DNA of 18,170 nt, taken from CAWUKV01 sp963923025. GTDB lineage: Bacteria > Cyanobacteriota > Cyanobacteriia > Phormidesmidales > Phormidesmidaceae. Both the position numbers and the translations under genes were made by a program. The stretch lies in NCBI GenBank assembly GCA_963923025.1, contig CAWUKV010000111.1, positions 1 to 18,170 of the forward strand, read 5' to 3'. The notes beneath the pieces were generated by a model. That model did not search any database, had not been told where the DNA came from, and saw nothing but the letters and a program-made list of their open reading frames with translations. This document shows, piece by piece, positions 1 through 9,800 of this stretch. Numbering within the stretch: position 1 is the stretch's first letter; each line of letters begins with the position of its first letter.

Positions 1-15
1 GAGATTTAGTCCCAT
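1..15 (-). CDS. possible start of a leftward gene, cut by the window edge
   Basis: Only the first five codons (M-G-L-N-L) are present, so the product cannot be named. The support is a textbook Shine-Dalgarno on the minus strand, AAGGAG at positions 29–24, placed 8 nt before an ATG at 15–13. If real, the gene is divergent from the HupE gene, with 26 bp between the two starts. That leaves no room for separate promoters, so one of the two starts may be wrong. Confidence 0.3.
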
Positions 16-41
16 CGTGTTGTCTCCTTCAGAAGAATGCC

Positions 42-710
42 ATGTTACCCCCGTCAATGCTGTCTTGTTCCTATTCGTCCCTGCGGCTAAACCGGCTTAA
101 GCGGCCAGCTGTTGCGGTACTATCTGTTGTTCTCTTGGCTGCTTTTGCCGCTCCTGCGTTGGCCCACCATCCCCTAGGTGGACGGTTACCGGCGACGATG
201 CTTGAAGGGCTCTTGTCGGGGGTGGGGCACCCAGTGGTAGGGCTGGACCACCTGGCCTTTGTCGTGGCCGCAGGTTTGCTAGCGGCGACGCGACGGGGGG
301 GTAGTGCCATTCCCGCTGCGTTTGTCTTAGCGTCTATTGCAGGTACGGCGACTCACCTGGCTGCCATCGACCTGCCCATGCCTGAGCTGTTTATCTCGCT
401 GTCAGTTTTAGCATTTGGCGTACTATTGGCAGCGGGCAAAAAGGTTAACTTGGCAACTGTGGTTGCCCTGGCTGCCGTTGCCGGTGTGTTTCACGGGTTT
501 GCCTACGGGGAGGGTATCTTTGGCGCTGAACCCACGCCGATGGTGGCTTACCTGATCGGCTTCGCAGGTATTCAAAGTGCGATCGCAGCAGGCTGCTCGA
601 TCTTAGCAACCTGGGTCATCCGGCGACATGCCCCAGTTAACCTTCGCTTTGCAGGCTTTCTGTTAGCGGGCATCGGCCTCACTTTTGTTTCATCAACTGT
701 GTTGGGCTAA
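42..710 (+). CDS. hupE: HupE/UreJ-family metal permease
   Basis: This 222-residue membrane protein belongs to the HupE/UreJ family, whose members import nickel or cobalt for hydrogenase, urease or cobalamin. Residues 22–41 form a hydrophobic signal sequence with a likely cleavage after A-L-A (39–41), which would leave a mature N-terminus starting His-His. The family signature His-Pro-x2-Gly-x-Asp-His is at 63–70, and the second motif His-Gly-Phe-Ala-Tyr-Gly-Glu is at 151–157. Several further hydrophobic segments run to the end, the last at about 202–221. The metal cannot be decided from sequence, and no urease, hydrogenase or cob gene is in view. The first ATG was chosen, with a weak AGAAGA upstream; the ATG at 57 is an alternative. 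A hairpin terminator closes the unit. Family assignment is firm; the gene symbol is family-level. Confidence 0.85.
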   Translation: MLPPSMLSCSYSSLRLNRLKRPAVAVLSVVLLAAFAAPALAHHPLGGRLPATMLEGLLSGVGHPVVGLDHLAFVVAAGLLAATRRGGSAIPAAFVLASIAGTATHLAAIDLPMPELFISLSVLAFGVLLAAGKKVNLATVVALAAVAGVFHGFAYGEGIFGAEPTPMVAYLIGFAGIQSAIAAGCSILATWVIRRHAPVNLRFAGFLLAGIGLTFVSSTVLG

Positions 711-760
711 GGGCTTAACTTTTCTAATCCATTTCATCCTTATCAACCTTCAACGTTAGG

Positions 761-790
761 CCCACCGCTGCTAGTCAGGGGTGGGTTTTT
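761..790 (+). terminator. intrinsic terminator after the HupE gene
   Basis: A 6-bp GC-rich stem, CCCACC (761–766) with GGTGGG (780–785), is followed directly by five T residues (786–790). It lies 50 bp past the HupE stop codon and points rightward, so it should separate that gene from the urate hydroxylase gene downstream. The 13-nt loop is long, which lowers the strength estimate. Confidence 0.6.
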
Positions 791-940
791 CCATGATTCA
801 GAGATGCTTTACACAGAGAACGGACTGTCTATCGGTTTGTTACGGTCTATGCCAATTGTCTCAACGGCCTGAGATAAGCTAGTTGCGGCTATAAACCCTT
901 TGCAGGTTGGCATACTGTTGCTCCCATTGCTCTCGTCTCT

Positions 941-2104
941 ATGGAAAATCTAAAGATTATTGTTGTTGGTGCCGGTATGGGTGGGCTCACCACTGCTTTG
1001 GCTATGCAGCAGGCAGGTTACACGGTCGAAATCTACGATCGGGTGGGCGAGCTACGGCCAGCCGGCGCAGGCATCTCACTTTGGTCTAATGGTGTGAAGG
1101 TGCTAAACCGATTGGGGGTAGGCAAGGAGATTGCGGCAATTGGTGGCCCCATGCAGCAGATGGCTTACTACAGTCAGTCCGGAGAAAAACTCACCCGGTT
1201 TAGCCTCTCCCCCTTAATTGCCAAGGTGGGGCAACCCCCTTATCCGGTGTCTAGGACGGATTTGCAGCGGATGCTGCTAGAGGCGGTCGGTACCGATAAC
1301 GTCCAGCTCAACAAGCGATGTGTGGCCATAGAACAAACTGAAACAACAGCAACCGCAATCTTTGAAGATGGCCATCGTGCCACAGGGGATGTTGTGGTTG
1401 GTGCGGATGGGACTCACTCGATCATTCGGGCTGACATCTTGGGTCAACCAACCGAGCGGCGCTATGTGGGGTACGTGAACTGGAACGGGCTTGTACCCAT
1501 TAGCGACGACATAGCGCCAGCCAACAGTTGGGATACCTATGTCGGAGATGGGCAGCGGGCATCGGTAATGCCGGTCGGCGGCGATCGCTTTTATTTCTTT
1601 TTCGACGTGCCGCTGCCCAAGGGCACTGAGAATCAATCCAGCCACTATCGCGCGGAGCTAACCGAGCACTTCAGCGGCTGGGCTGAGCCGGTACAGACGC
1701 TGATTCAAAGCATTGACCCTCAGCAGACTAATCGGGTCGAAATTCACGATATTGAACCCCTGCAAACCCTGGTCAAAGGACGGGTTGCGCTAATTGGTGA
1801 TGCCGCCCACAGCACTGCGCCAGACCTGGGGCAGGGCGGCTGTCAGGCCATGGAAGACGCCTGGTCACTCGCCAATTGCCTGCTGACCACCAATATCAGC
1901 GTGGCCGATGCGCTGCGACGCTACGAAGACGGTCGCCGGGAGCGGGTGGCTGACGTCATTCTCAAAGCTCGCAAGCGCTCTAACACCACCCATGCCAAGG
2001 AACCCGAGAAAACCCAGCAGTGGTATGCAGACCTAGCCCATGAGGATGGGGACAATATTATGGACGCGATCGCACAAACCATTCTGGCCGGTCCGATGCA
2101 GTAG
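941..2104 (+). CDS. hpxO: FAD-dependent urate hydroxylase (HpxO type)
   Basis: A 387-residue group A flavoprotein monooxygenase. HpxO converts urate to 5-hydroxyisourate with FAD, NADH and O2 in the cytosol. The dinucleotide-binding motif Gly-Ala-Gly-Met-Gly-Gly is at 10–15, the Gly-Ala-Asp-Gly motif at 154–157, and the flavin motif Gly-Asp-Ala-Ala-His-Ser-Thr at 286–292. From memory of Klebsiella HpxO the match runs along the whole length: V-N-W-N-G-L near 179–184, F-F-F-D-V-P-L-P at 219–226, E-I-H-D-I-E-P at 267–273, and a closing I-L-A-G-P. The substrate residues Arg204 and Tyr216 of that enzyme correspond to Arg206 and Tyr218 here. No 5-hydroxyisourate hydrolase, OHCU decarboxylase or purine transporter is adjacent. 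The ATG start has no clear ribosome binding site. A related aromatic monooxygenase is the alternative. Confidence 0.82.
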   Translation: MENLKIIVVGAGMGGLTTALAMQQAGYTVEIYDRVGELRPAGAGISLWSNGVKVLNRLGVGKEIAAIGGPMQQMAYYSQSGEKLTRFSLSPLIAKVGQPPYPVSRTDLQRMLLEAVGTDNVQLNKRCVAIEQTETTATAIFEDGHRATGDVVVGADGTHSIIRADILGQPTERRYVGYVNWNGLVPISDDIAPANSWDTYVGDGQRASVMPVGGDRFYFFFDVPLPKGTENQSSHYRAELTEHFSGWAEPVQTLIQSIDPQQTNRVEIHDIEPLQTLVKGRVALIGDAAHSTAPDLGQGGCQAMEDAWSLANCLLTTNISVADALRRYEDGRRERVADVILKARKRSNTTHAKEPEKTQQWYADLAHEDGDNIMDAIAQTILAGPMQ

Positions 2105-2107
2105 GCG

Positions 2108-3067
2108 CTACGGCACCAGACTGGCCCAAGCTGCAGCAAACCGCTCGCCAATGATGCGATAGCTGTCAGCCGTAAAATGAACCCCGTCGGTGGTGGCTAG
2201 GTCCTCTGTGTCAATTGGGGCGCTATGGGATAACTCGACCTGAGCCTGCTGCTGTCGCACGGTATCCCAATTGATTAGGGTGTCATCCTGTGGCGGGGCA
2301 CCAATTTGGGCATACACCAGGGGCAGATCGGGCTGTTCCAGGTCCTGCCGCAAGTCGGTGGCAAACTGCACAAACCGCTCACCCCACTGGTCTGCCGCAG
2401 GCTGCATCGAAGGGTATAGGGCTGGGTCAATGGCATCGGCCTCCCCCTGAAAAAACAAGACACCCTCTACCTTGCCCATCGTTGACGCTGCCTGGATGCG
2501 CTTTAGACAGGAGCCATACAGGCTTTGATCACTGCCGTTGCGCTGCCATTGGGCAATGGACGATCCACCTTTGGCACAGGGAATCAAACCTACGGCGTCA
2601 CCCTCATCGACAATGCCCTGCGCCTGTAGCGCCTCAGCAAAGGCAACTGACGGCCCGAACCCGGCGTCCTCATCGAGGGAAACGGTGTCAACTTGAGCCT
2701 CTGGACTATCAACAGGTTCGGTGGCGATGCGCCAGCGATAGTCATTGCCAAAGGTGTAGAGATTTTTGGTCTTAGGCTGAGCGTTAGGCAGAGGGGCTAG
2801 ACCCACCATGTTAGATTGCCCCGCTAGCACAAAGAGCCGCAGTTCACCCTGCGCAGCGGCTGGAACGACCTCTGTCGAGGCCGCGGCTTGCAGGGCTTGG
2901 GTTGAACTGTAGACGTATTGATAGAGGCCTGCCGCTCGCAATGCTTCACCGATGTAGCCGCTGACATTGAAATATTTTTGGAGTACGACACCTGCCATTA
3001 GGCTAACTGACAACCCCAGCCCGTATAGCGGCCACCCCCATCGGGTAGCGTTTCTGATGCCAACCAT
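2108..3067 (-). CDS. membrane-anchored SASA/CE6-type carbohydrate esterase
   Basis: A 319-residue protein of the SGNH-like sialate O-acetylesterase-related (SASA, carbohydrate esterase 6) family, whose members remove acetyl groups from sugars. One hydrophobic segment at about 13–30 predicts an N-terminal anchor, with the catalytic domain outside the cytoplasm. The catalytic serine is in Gly-Gln-Ser-Asn-Met (83–87, Ser85). The second block is Phe-Phe-Gln-Gly-Glu-Ala-Asp (205–211), and the catalytic histidine is in Asp-Gly-Val-His-Phe (294–298, His297). All expected active-site pieces are therefore present. Its stop codon is 3 bp from that of the convergent urate hydroxylase gene, and the two probably do not share a function. 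The ATG at 3067 is the first in frame and gives a complete anchor; no ribosome binding site is visible. The true substrate is unknown. Confidence 0.8.
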   Translation of the reverse strand: MVGIRNATRWGWPLYGLGLSVSLMAGVVLQKYFNVSGYIGEALRAAGLYQYVYSSTQALQAAASTEVVPAAAQGELRLFVLAGQSNMVGLAPLPNAQPKTKNLYTFGNDYRWRIATEPVDSPEAQVDTVSLDEDAGFGPSVAFAEALQAQGIVDEGDAVGLIPCAKGGSSIAQWQRNGSDQSLYGSCLKRIQAASTMGKVEGVLFFQGEADAIDPALYPSMQPAADQWGERFVQFATDLRQDLEQPDLPLVYAQIGAPPQDDTLINWDTVRQQQAQVELSHSAPIDTEDLATTDGVHFTADSYRIIGERFAAAWASLVP

Positions 3068-3178
3068 TGGTCAAGCCCCCTACCGTCGTCATTACTGATC
3101 TATGAGCCCGCAGGTACCGAGTAAGCTGACGTGACAGGACATCAGAAGTGCCGACCACTTATAGCTAGCGCCCCATAG

Positions 3179-3245
3179 GTTAGGACACCGAGTATAGCGA
3201 TCCTGCTTGGCATAAAACCATGTGGCGTCGCAGCCTGGTCCTAAG
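3179..3245. repeat. dispersed short repeat, copy A
   Basis: This segment resembles 13973–14052. Both begin with the identical 13-mer GTTAGGACACCGA, share TGGCATA about 30 bp further on, and end with GCAGCC and a GTCCTAA arm followed by GGCGGCTGCC. The ends are inverted copies of each other (TTAGGAC at 3180–3186, GTCCTAA at 3238–3244), so the element could fold into one stem. Copy A is shorter than copy B by a central gap. It may be a miniature mobile element, a REP-like element or a structured RNA; no transposase is nearby. Confidence 0.55.
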
Positions 3246-3288
3246 ATCACCGGCGGCTGCCATAAAAAAGCTTTGAGAGAAAAATTTA

Positions 3289-3328
3289 ACAAGAAAAAGC
3301 TCTCCACCATGCGGCTATGGTGGAGAGC
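3289..3328 (-). terminator. strong leftward intrinsic terminator
   Basis: A perfect 12-bp stem is formed by GCTCTCCACCAT (3299–3310) and ATGGTGGAGAGC (3317–3328) with a 6-nt loop. Read on the minus strand it is followed directly by TTTTTCTTG (3298–3290), the layout of a rho-independent terminator. The plus strand side has no T tract. The nearest upstream gene on this strand is the giant kinase, which stops 483 bp away, so this may instead end a separate small transcript. Confidence 0.75.
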
Positions 3329-3650
3329 CAAAGTTGTCGGAACGTCAATGCAGCAACTCAGAGCAGACACGACCCAAGGTAGCCAACTGTCTCTTTTGGA
3401 CTGCCTCTCGGATTGGCGCAGCATTTTGCACCATGACGATCTGAGGCATCTCGAGCTATCCACATGCTCCCCCATAAGCGTGCAGATGAACTCGATGAGC
3501 TACTCTTGGAGACAAGATTTGTAGAGCGCGCCGATCGCCTTACCGATAAAGCGTTCCGTAATCTTGAGAAGGTTTTGTTTTAACCCAGGTTATGGGCTTA
3601 AACCACTTGGATGTAAAGGCCTAATCAATCGCTAGGGCCTTCACTCCGTT
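3294..3650 (-). ncRNA. candidate leftward small RNA of about 350 nt
   Basis: This is inferred from context only. A promoter-like pair lies at 3683–3657 on the minus strand and a strong terminator at 3328–3289, with no good leftward reading frame between them. The predicted transcript would run antisense to the 39-codon frame at 3464–3583. No known RNA family was recognised. The alternative is that the terminator ends the 3' tail of the kinase transcript. Confidence 0.22.
3464..3583 (+). CDS. possible 39-residue small protein or gene remnant
   Basis: An ATG-started frame of 39 codons ends at TAA 3581–3583. The translation is strongly charged and amphipathic: from residue 6 it alternates acidic and basic residues with leucines (for example R-A-D-E-L-D-E-L-L-L-E-T, 6–17), which is unlike random intergenic translation. 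The frame is open for ten more codons upstream without another ATG. No ribosome binding site is visible. It could be a genuine small protein or the C-terminal scrap of a decayed gene. I do not recognise the family. Confidence 0.3.
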   Translation: MLPHKRADELDELLLETRFVERADRLTDKAFRNLEKVLF

Positions 3651-3656
3651 TAGCGA

Positions 3657-3722
3657 TGTATACAGAATGTCAGGAAAGTCCAAGCGCCACCAGCGAACTT
3701 AAGGAAGTTAAGCGGAAGTTAA
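3657..3722 (-). promoter_or_regulatory. leftward promoter-like pair with upstream direct repeats
   Basis: On the minus strand TTGGAC (3683–3678) and TATACA (3662–3657) resemble -35 and -10 boxes, but the 15-nt spacing is short. Just upstream lie two direct repeats of TTAACTTCC at an 11-bp period (3722–3714 and 3711–3703), about one helical turn, as expected for a tandemly bound activator. CTTAACTT (3712–3705) fits the published cyanobacterial Pho-box half-site PyTTAAPyPy(T/A) and GTTAACTT (3723–3716) misses it at one base. The distance from these repeats to the -10 is longer than usual for a Pho box, so this stays tentative. Confidence 0.25.
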
Positions 3723-3810
3723 CTATAGCCTTGGTCACGTCGCCTGAGCCTCTTAGTGTGGCTATTCCTCGTCAACCTTTGTCCTCAGCATCAGCCGAAG
3801 TAGCAATGGG

Positions 3811-6800
3811 TTAGCGTAGCTGCTGTAGCGCCGTGATAACCCAATGGGTGTCAAAAATCTGGGTGTAGAGCCGGTTGGTGATCGTCAGCTGATTGACCGT
3901 TTGACTGACCAGTCCAGACAGCTTCAGGGCGATATGTTCTGGACTATCATCGGCCAAGACAATTTCTCCTGACAGCAGCTGTTGGTAGATGCTCAACAGT
4001 CTCACCGCATGGGCTGGATCGGCCAGTAGGCGATCGCGAATGGTCCGAAAATGCTCTGGATCGTCCTTGGCTTCCCATTGGTCAATCAGGTGCGATCGCA
4101 CCAGCGTATCCACCGTCTCCCGTTCCTTGCCCTCGGCAATTTCCAGTTCCAGGGTGCGAATCAGCCGACAGATTTTCTGGGAGAGGAAGGGCTGGCCATT
4201 GGTCCAATCGAGTATTTGAGCCAGTACCGTCTGCGGGTGGGCAACCCGGTCAGCCAGACCTTGCAGCAGCGGATGGGCCTCATGTAGCTGGAACCCGTCT
4301 AGCTTAATCGCTTGGCCAATGTTAAAGGGCGTCCGCCGCGCATCCTGAATCAGCTGAGAGGGAGTGGCGACCCCTAGCAAAACAAAAGTCAGTCGGCGGT
4401 ATCGGGTATCTTCGGCGCGTTGGTTAAAGCAGGTTCTCAGCCAGATGAAAAAGTCATCGGCCTCAAACTCCAGGCTGAGGACACTGTCGACTTCGTCGAT
4501 GAATACGATTAGGTCTGTCGATAGCTGCTCCAGTAGCACCTGATCAACAAAGGTTCCCAGTCGCTGCTGCGGCGACAGCATACTGTTGTCTTTCCACCAT
4601 TGGCTGAGGTTAAAGTCTGGCAGGTCTAGCTGGCTAACCAAGAGATAGAGCAGCCCCGCATACCACTGCTCTACGGTTGTTTTACGGTTGCCAATGGCAG
4701 AAAGGTCGATAGAGGCGCAGGTCATACCTTGTGACTGCAGCCTGCGCGTCATCTGCACCCGTAAGCTAGACTTACCCACCTGACGGGCATTGAAGATGTA
4801 GCAGTACTCGCCGTGGCGCAGGGCTTTGTAGAGCTGACGGTCAGCTTGACGGACGACATAGGTGGGCGCGTCCATCGCCAGACACCCCCCCACTTGGTAA
4901 TCGAAGCTGGAGGGCTGATCGGCGCTACGGAGCAGGTCGTTTTCAATCACCAGTTCCGCCTGGGTGGCCTTCAGCAACTCCAGCGTCTGAGACAGTTCCT
5001 GGGTGCGGGACTGCACGCGCTGCTCCAGGGTCCGGTTGACCTCTGCCAGGGCCGCTTGGGTCCGCTCTAAATCAGCGTTCTTCGCAGCTAACGCCTGGGT
5101 GAACTGGGTTCGCTGCTGTTCAGCCTGCTTGCGCTGGGTGATGTCCTGGAAGGCTGCGATCGCGTAGGTCACTTCTCCCTGCTCGTTGTAGATGGGCGTT
5201 GCCGATACCTCCAGCGGCACCACCTGCTCATTTTTGTGAATCTCCAGATCGTCAACGCGGACCTGCTCCCCCTGGAGGGCTCGGAGAATTGGCAGTTGCT
5301 CAGTCGGATATAGCGACGAAGACTCCGCCTGAAAAGCCTGGTAAATCTCCGTGAGATCAGCAGACGAGACCTCAGAGGAAATCCCTCGTCCCAAGATCTG
5401 TTGTGCCACCTGATTGGCATAGTAGGGGTGTCCCTCTGCATCCATGACAAATACGCCAACGGGGACACCCTCTAGGAGCTGCGTCAGCCGCTGTTCGCTA
5501 TCTCTCAGCGTCGCTTCTGTTTGCCGCCGCCGCGTGACCTCTTGACTCAGATCGGTGTTGAGTACCGCTAAGTCTTCGTAGAGTTCTGCGTTAGTCAGCG
5601 AGATTGCAATCTGAGTCGAAAGAATCGTCAACGTCTCTAGGCGCTCGTTAGTAAAGGCGCCTGAAGCCAGATTGTTCTCTAGGTAGAGCAACCCGATCAG
5701 TTCTCCCTGATTGAGAATGGGCGTGCAGAGAATTGACTTGGGCTGGTATTCGCGCATGTAGTCATCCTGACGGATAGAGTCAGGATACTGTTCTGATGCC
5801 AGCAGCAGCGGTTCGTGGGTCCTAATTACATAGTTCACCACCGACAGCGGCAGCCGCCCTGCATTCAGGGCACTTGCCTCATCGACGGACGGCACGGTCA
5901 CGCTGCCATCGGCATGGCCAATGGCCCGAATAGTCCAGTCTTTTGCCTGGGACAGTATCAGTACACCGGTCTGCGCACCTGCGTTTTCTAGCACGATGTG
6001 CATCAGCGTTTGCAGCAGACTGTCCAGCCGAATTTCGCTAGCGATCGCCTGAGCGGCCTTCATGACCGTCGTTAAATCTAGCTTGTCACTGGTAGTCGTA
6101 GAAGACAGGTCTAGGGTGGGTTGCTCTGGTAGCCCCCGCTGTTGCGAGGGTGGCGTAGCCGACAGGTCAGTGGTCAACAACTGACGATAACGCTCCTGTA
6201 GGGACTTAGCCTTAGCTTTGGCTCCCCAGCGCCGATAGCCGTAATAGGCGGCTTTTAAGTAGCTACGGGCAATGTTCTCACGCTGCCGACCCAGCCAAAA
6301 TCGGCCCGCTAGCTCATTAGCAATGGCCTCATTTTGGACAAATCCATTGACTCGGGCGGCGGTGATCGCCTGGTCATACAGATCAATAGCTTCACTGGTC
6401 TGCCCCGAAAGACGGGCCATCTCAGCGGAGATGAGAAGATATTTGTGGAGATAGCTAGCCTCGCAGTTGTCAGCCCAGTTCCGGAACTTGTCAGCCGAGA
6501 CCTGCAGCGTTGCCCAACTATCGGCTTGAGTGGTCGCATCAGCATCAGGGTAGAGCCCCAACAAGACCAGCGCTTCATAATACACGTGGTCTGCTTCAGC
6601 AGGCATCCCTGCGATAAAGGCAATATTACGCTTACTCTCCTGGCAAGTCGCCAATGCTGCGTCATACTGTTCAGTCAGAATAAAGTGAAACGTCTTGAGA
6701 TCAGACATCGTCACCATCCCTGGCCCGTACTGAAACGTTTGAAAGAGCTCCACGCAAGAAGATTCATCAAAGTCTTGCAAATCTTCTCGTTGGACGTCTA

Positions 6801-9800
6801 GCTGACCGGTTTTGAAAACCTCACAGTAGTAGATAAAAAGCTGTATCTGACGGGCAAACACGTGGTTTTGGGTCTTTTGGAGATATGCCAAATAGCGCCC
6901 CATTTCCTTCTGGATAGCCTTTAGCTCTGCGCCCATGATGATGAGATGTGACCCCAAATGGGTCACAATGTAGCCCGTAAAAACATCACCCGTTTCAATG
7001 GCAACCTGATAGGCGTGTCGCAGCAGATCAATACCCAACTTGAAAGAACTCCGCCATGGCAGGACAAACCCGACATAGGAGTTCAGCATCTTGGCTTCGT
7101 TATAGTTGTTGTAGCACTCCTTGAGCTGCAGGGCGACCTGGCCAAAGGCATAGGCTGCTTCGTACTCTCTAAAGGCAGCTGTCAGCATCGCACCCCACAT
7201 GACATAGGCCTGCGAGGCCCATTTAGAGTTGCCCTGACGCATAGAGAGATTGGCCATCTTTAGCGTTACCAGCGTCACGAGCTTGGGGTCGGTGAAGTAA
7301 GCTGGGCCAGTCATATTCACCAGCAGTTCAACACAGGCACGCGTCACCGGGTCTTCCAGTTCAGGTTGATTGACTAACTGGGCAATGTCGTGAGTCTCTA
7401 GATAGTCTCGGTAGCTGGCCAGTTCTTTGTGGAGGATCGCGTCAATATCTGCTGGTGTTTCTGGCCATTCTAGACCAAGCTGGCGTAGCGTCTCGCCACC
7501 AACAGCCAGGTTTTCAACAAACTTGCCCTGATTGTCATACAGAACAACTCGAATGATATTGACTGCCGCCCGGTCGGTAACGGACTGCGCCTGCTGTAGC
7601 GTCTCCTCAAACAGCTGCTCGGCTCGGTCAAAGTTACCGCAGAGGTATTCACTCTCAGAGGTATCTCGATAGAGCGCAAACGCCAAGTCGTAGTGATCTT
7701 GCCAGGCGGTTGCGGACAGTAAATCTAGACCAGTTGAGAAATACGTTCGAGCTGTGGTGTATGCAGTTGCGGCTTTAGCCTTACTGCCAGCCTGCCAGTT
7801 AAGGCGCGCCAGCTGATCGCGTTCGGCTCCGTCCGTTAAACAACCCTGCCCTCGATTGAGATGATTCACAACCTCAAACAGCTGGTCATCTGTTTCAGAC
7901 GTCTGTTGTCCCTCTAGCAGCATCTGGCCAATTTGCCAGTGCGTCCTCTGCCGCTCAGTCATTGGCAGCAAGCCGTAGGCCGCTTCCTGCACACGGTCGT
8001 GAACAAATCGGTAACGGATCTGATGGGCTAGCTCAGGGGTTAACGTACTCGGCTCTATCAGCATTGGGATGCGATAGTTGCTGGTCAACGGGACCAGGAG
8101 CCCCGCTTTGAGTGCCGCCCACAAATCTTGTGCAACGCTTAAGTAGGTCGATGAAGAAATCAGCGACAGTACCGCCAGAGAAAACTGGTCACCGATACAA
8201 GCGCCTAGCGTGAGTAGTCTACGCGTACTGGCTGGCAGATCATCCAGCCGATGCGTCATCAGCTCAACAACATTCTCAGTGAGGCTAATCGCCTGGAGCT
8301 GAGCAATATCCCATTGCCAGGTATTCTGATTGAAATCAAACGACAGCTGCCCTTCGCTGTAGAGCGACTTAAAGAGCATGCGAGTGAAAAAAGCGTTGCC
8401 CAATGTCTTTTCAAACAACAGCGTGCCCAACGCTTGGGCCTGGGGCAGATCAACCTTAAGGGTATCGGCAACCAGCTGCTGGACGTGGTCATGCTGGAGT
8501 GGCTGGAGCGAAAGGTTGTGAACGCGCACCTGAGCTTGGCACAACTGGTCTAGGACCATTAGCAGGGGATGGTCGGAGCCAACTTCGTTATCGCGGTAGG
8601 CTCCAACAATCAGCAGATGATGATGGCCTGCATCGGTCAAAATCTGTTTGAGCAGATCAAGCGAGGCTCGGTCAACCCACTGTAGGTCGTCCAAAAAGAT
8701 AACCAGCGGATGCTGAGGCTGAGCAAAGACGCGAACGAGATTTTGAAAAGTTTGAACAAACCGAACCTGAGATTCGGCCGGGGTTACATCAGGTACCGCA
8801 GGCTGTGGACCCATGATCAGTTCTAAATCAGGAATAACGTCGATCAGGACTTGGGCGTTGGAGCCTAGGCTATTCCGGAGCTGTTGTTGCCAGCGTTCTA
8901 ACTGGCGAGAAGATTCGCTCAAAAGCTGTTGAACTAGAGATTGAAAGGCCTGTATGACCGATTCATAGGGCACATTACGCCGAAACTGGTCAAACTTACC
9001 ACTGATGAAATACCCCTGCTGTCGCACGATGGGTCGGTGGATCTCATGCACTAGAGCTGATTTGCCAACGCCTGAGTAACCGCTGACCAGCATCAATTCG
9101 ACGCTGCCCTGGGAAGTGCGCTCAAAGGTGTCCAACAAGCAACTGACTTCAGACTCGCGACCATACAACACTTGAGGTAGCTGAAACTGCCCAGAGCGAT
9201 CGCGCTGACCAATATCAAACCCGGCCAGCGGCGCGCCAGCCTGTAACTGTTCGAGGCAGGTCCGTAAATCAGCAGCCAGCCCCGCAGCTCGCTGGTAGCG
9301 ATCTTCTGCCATTTTGGACAACAGTTTTGCCACAATCTGAGACAGCGCTTCAGGCATATCAGGATCGATAGACCGTAGAGACGGCGGGGCTTTGGCAATG
9401 TGGCAATGAACCCAAGCCATCGCATCAGCGGCCTGGAAGGGCAGTTGACCGGTGAGCATGTGGTAGAACGTCACCCCCAGGGAGTACAGGTCAGTGCGAT
9501 AGTCCACTGCCCGGTTCATGCGTCCTGTCTGCTCGGGTGACATGTAGGCATAAGTACCCGCCCCACTGCGGTCAACGGGCCCAGATTCGGCTAACTCAGA
9601 TGCTAGTCCAAAGTCGATGAGTCGAATATCAGTGCCGTCGGCAGACAGCAAGATATTGCTGGGTTTGATGTCTCGGTGAATGGTTTGGGCTAGGTGGAGC
9701 TGGTCCACAATTTCAGCTAGACGGAGGGCAATGGGCAAAAAGACAGCAACAGTCAGCCCCTGTGTCTGTTGACTGCATGTCTGCTGAATGAATGTCCGTA

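Larger units (their letters stand above)
3068..3810. other. gene-poor region between the esterase and kinase genes
   Basis: No gene of normal size is supported here. The stretch holds copy A of a short dispersed repeat (3179–3245), a strong leftward terminator (3289–3328), a 39-codon open frame (3464–3583), and a promoter-like segment with direct repeats (3657–3722). The two longer open frames that cross it (3092–3475 minus, 3222–3524 plus) overlap each other and show no recognisable composition or motif. One reading is that the terminator ends a leftward small RNA. Another is that it ends a long 3' untranslated tail of the giant kinase mRNA. Confidence 0.6.

Noticed and set aside
907..1089. 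60-codon frame overlapping the urate hydroxylase start
   Set aside because: It is an out-of-frame shadow of a well-supported gene and is full of Cys/Arg/His typical of such shadows.
42..2104. A nickel–urease–urate link between HupE and HpxO
   Set aside because: It is attractive because urate breakdown can end in urea, but a terminator separates the genes and no urease or other ureide gene is present.
3092..3475. 127-codon open frame on the minus strand
   Set aside because: It runs through the strong leftward terminator and the dispersed repeat, overlaps another open frame and has no recognisable motif, so it is unlikely to be a gene.
3222..3524. 100-codon open frame on the plus strand
   Set aside because: It spans the repeat end and the terminator hairpin and has low-complexity, non-protein-like composition.
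3703..3722. A definite Pho box
   Set aside because: One 8-mer matches perfectly and the second misses one base at the right 11-bp period, but there is no clear third repeat and the distance to the -10 is too long to call it.
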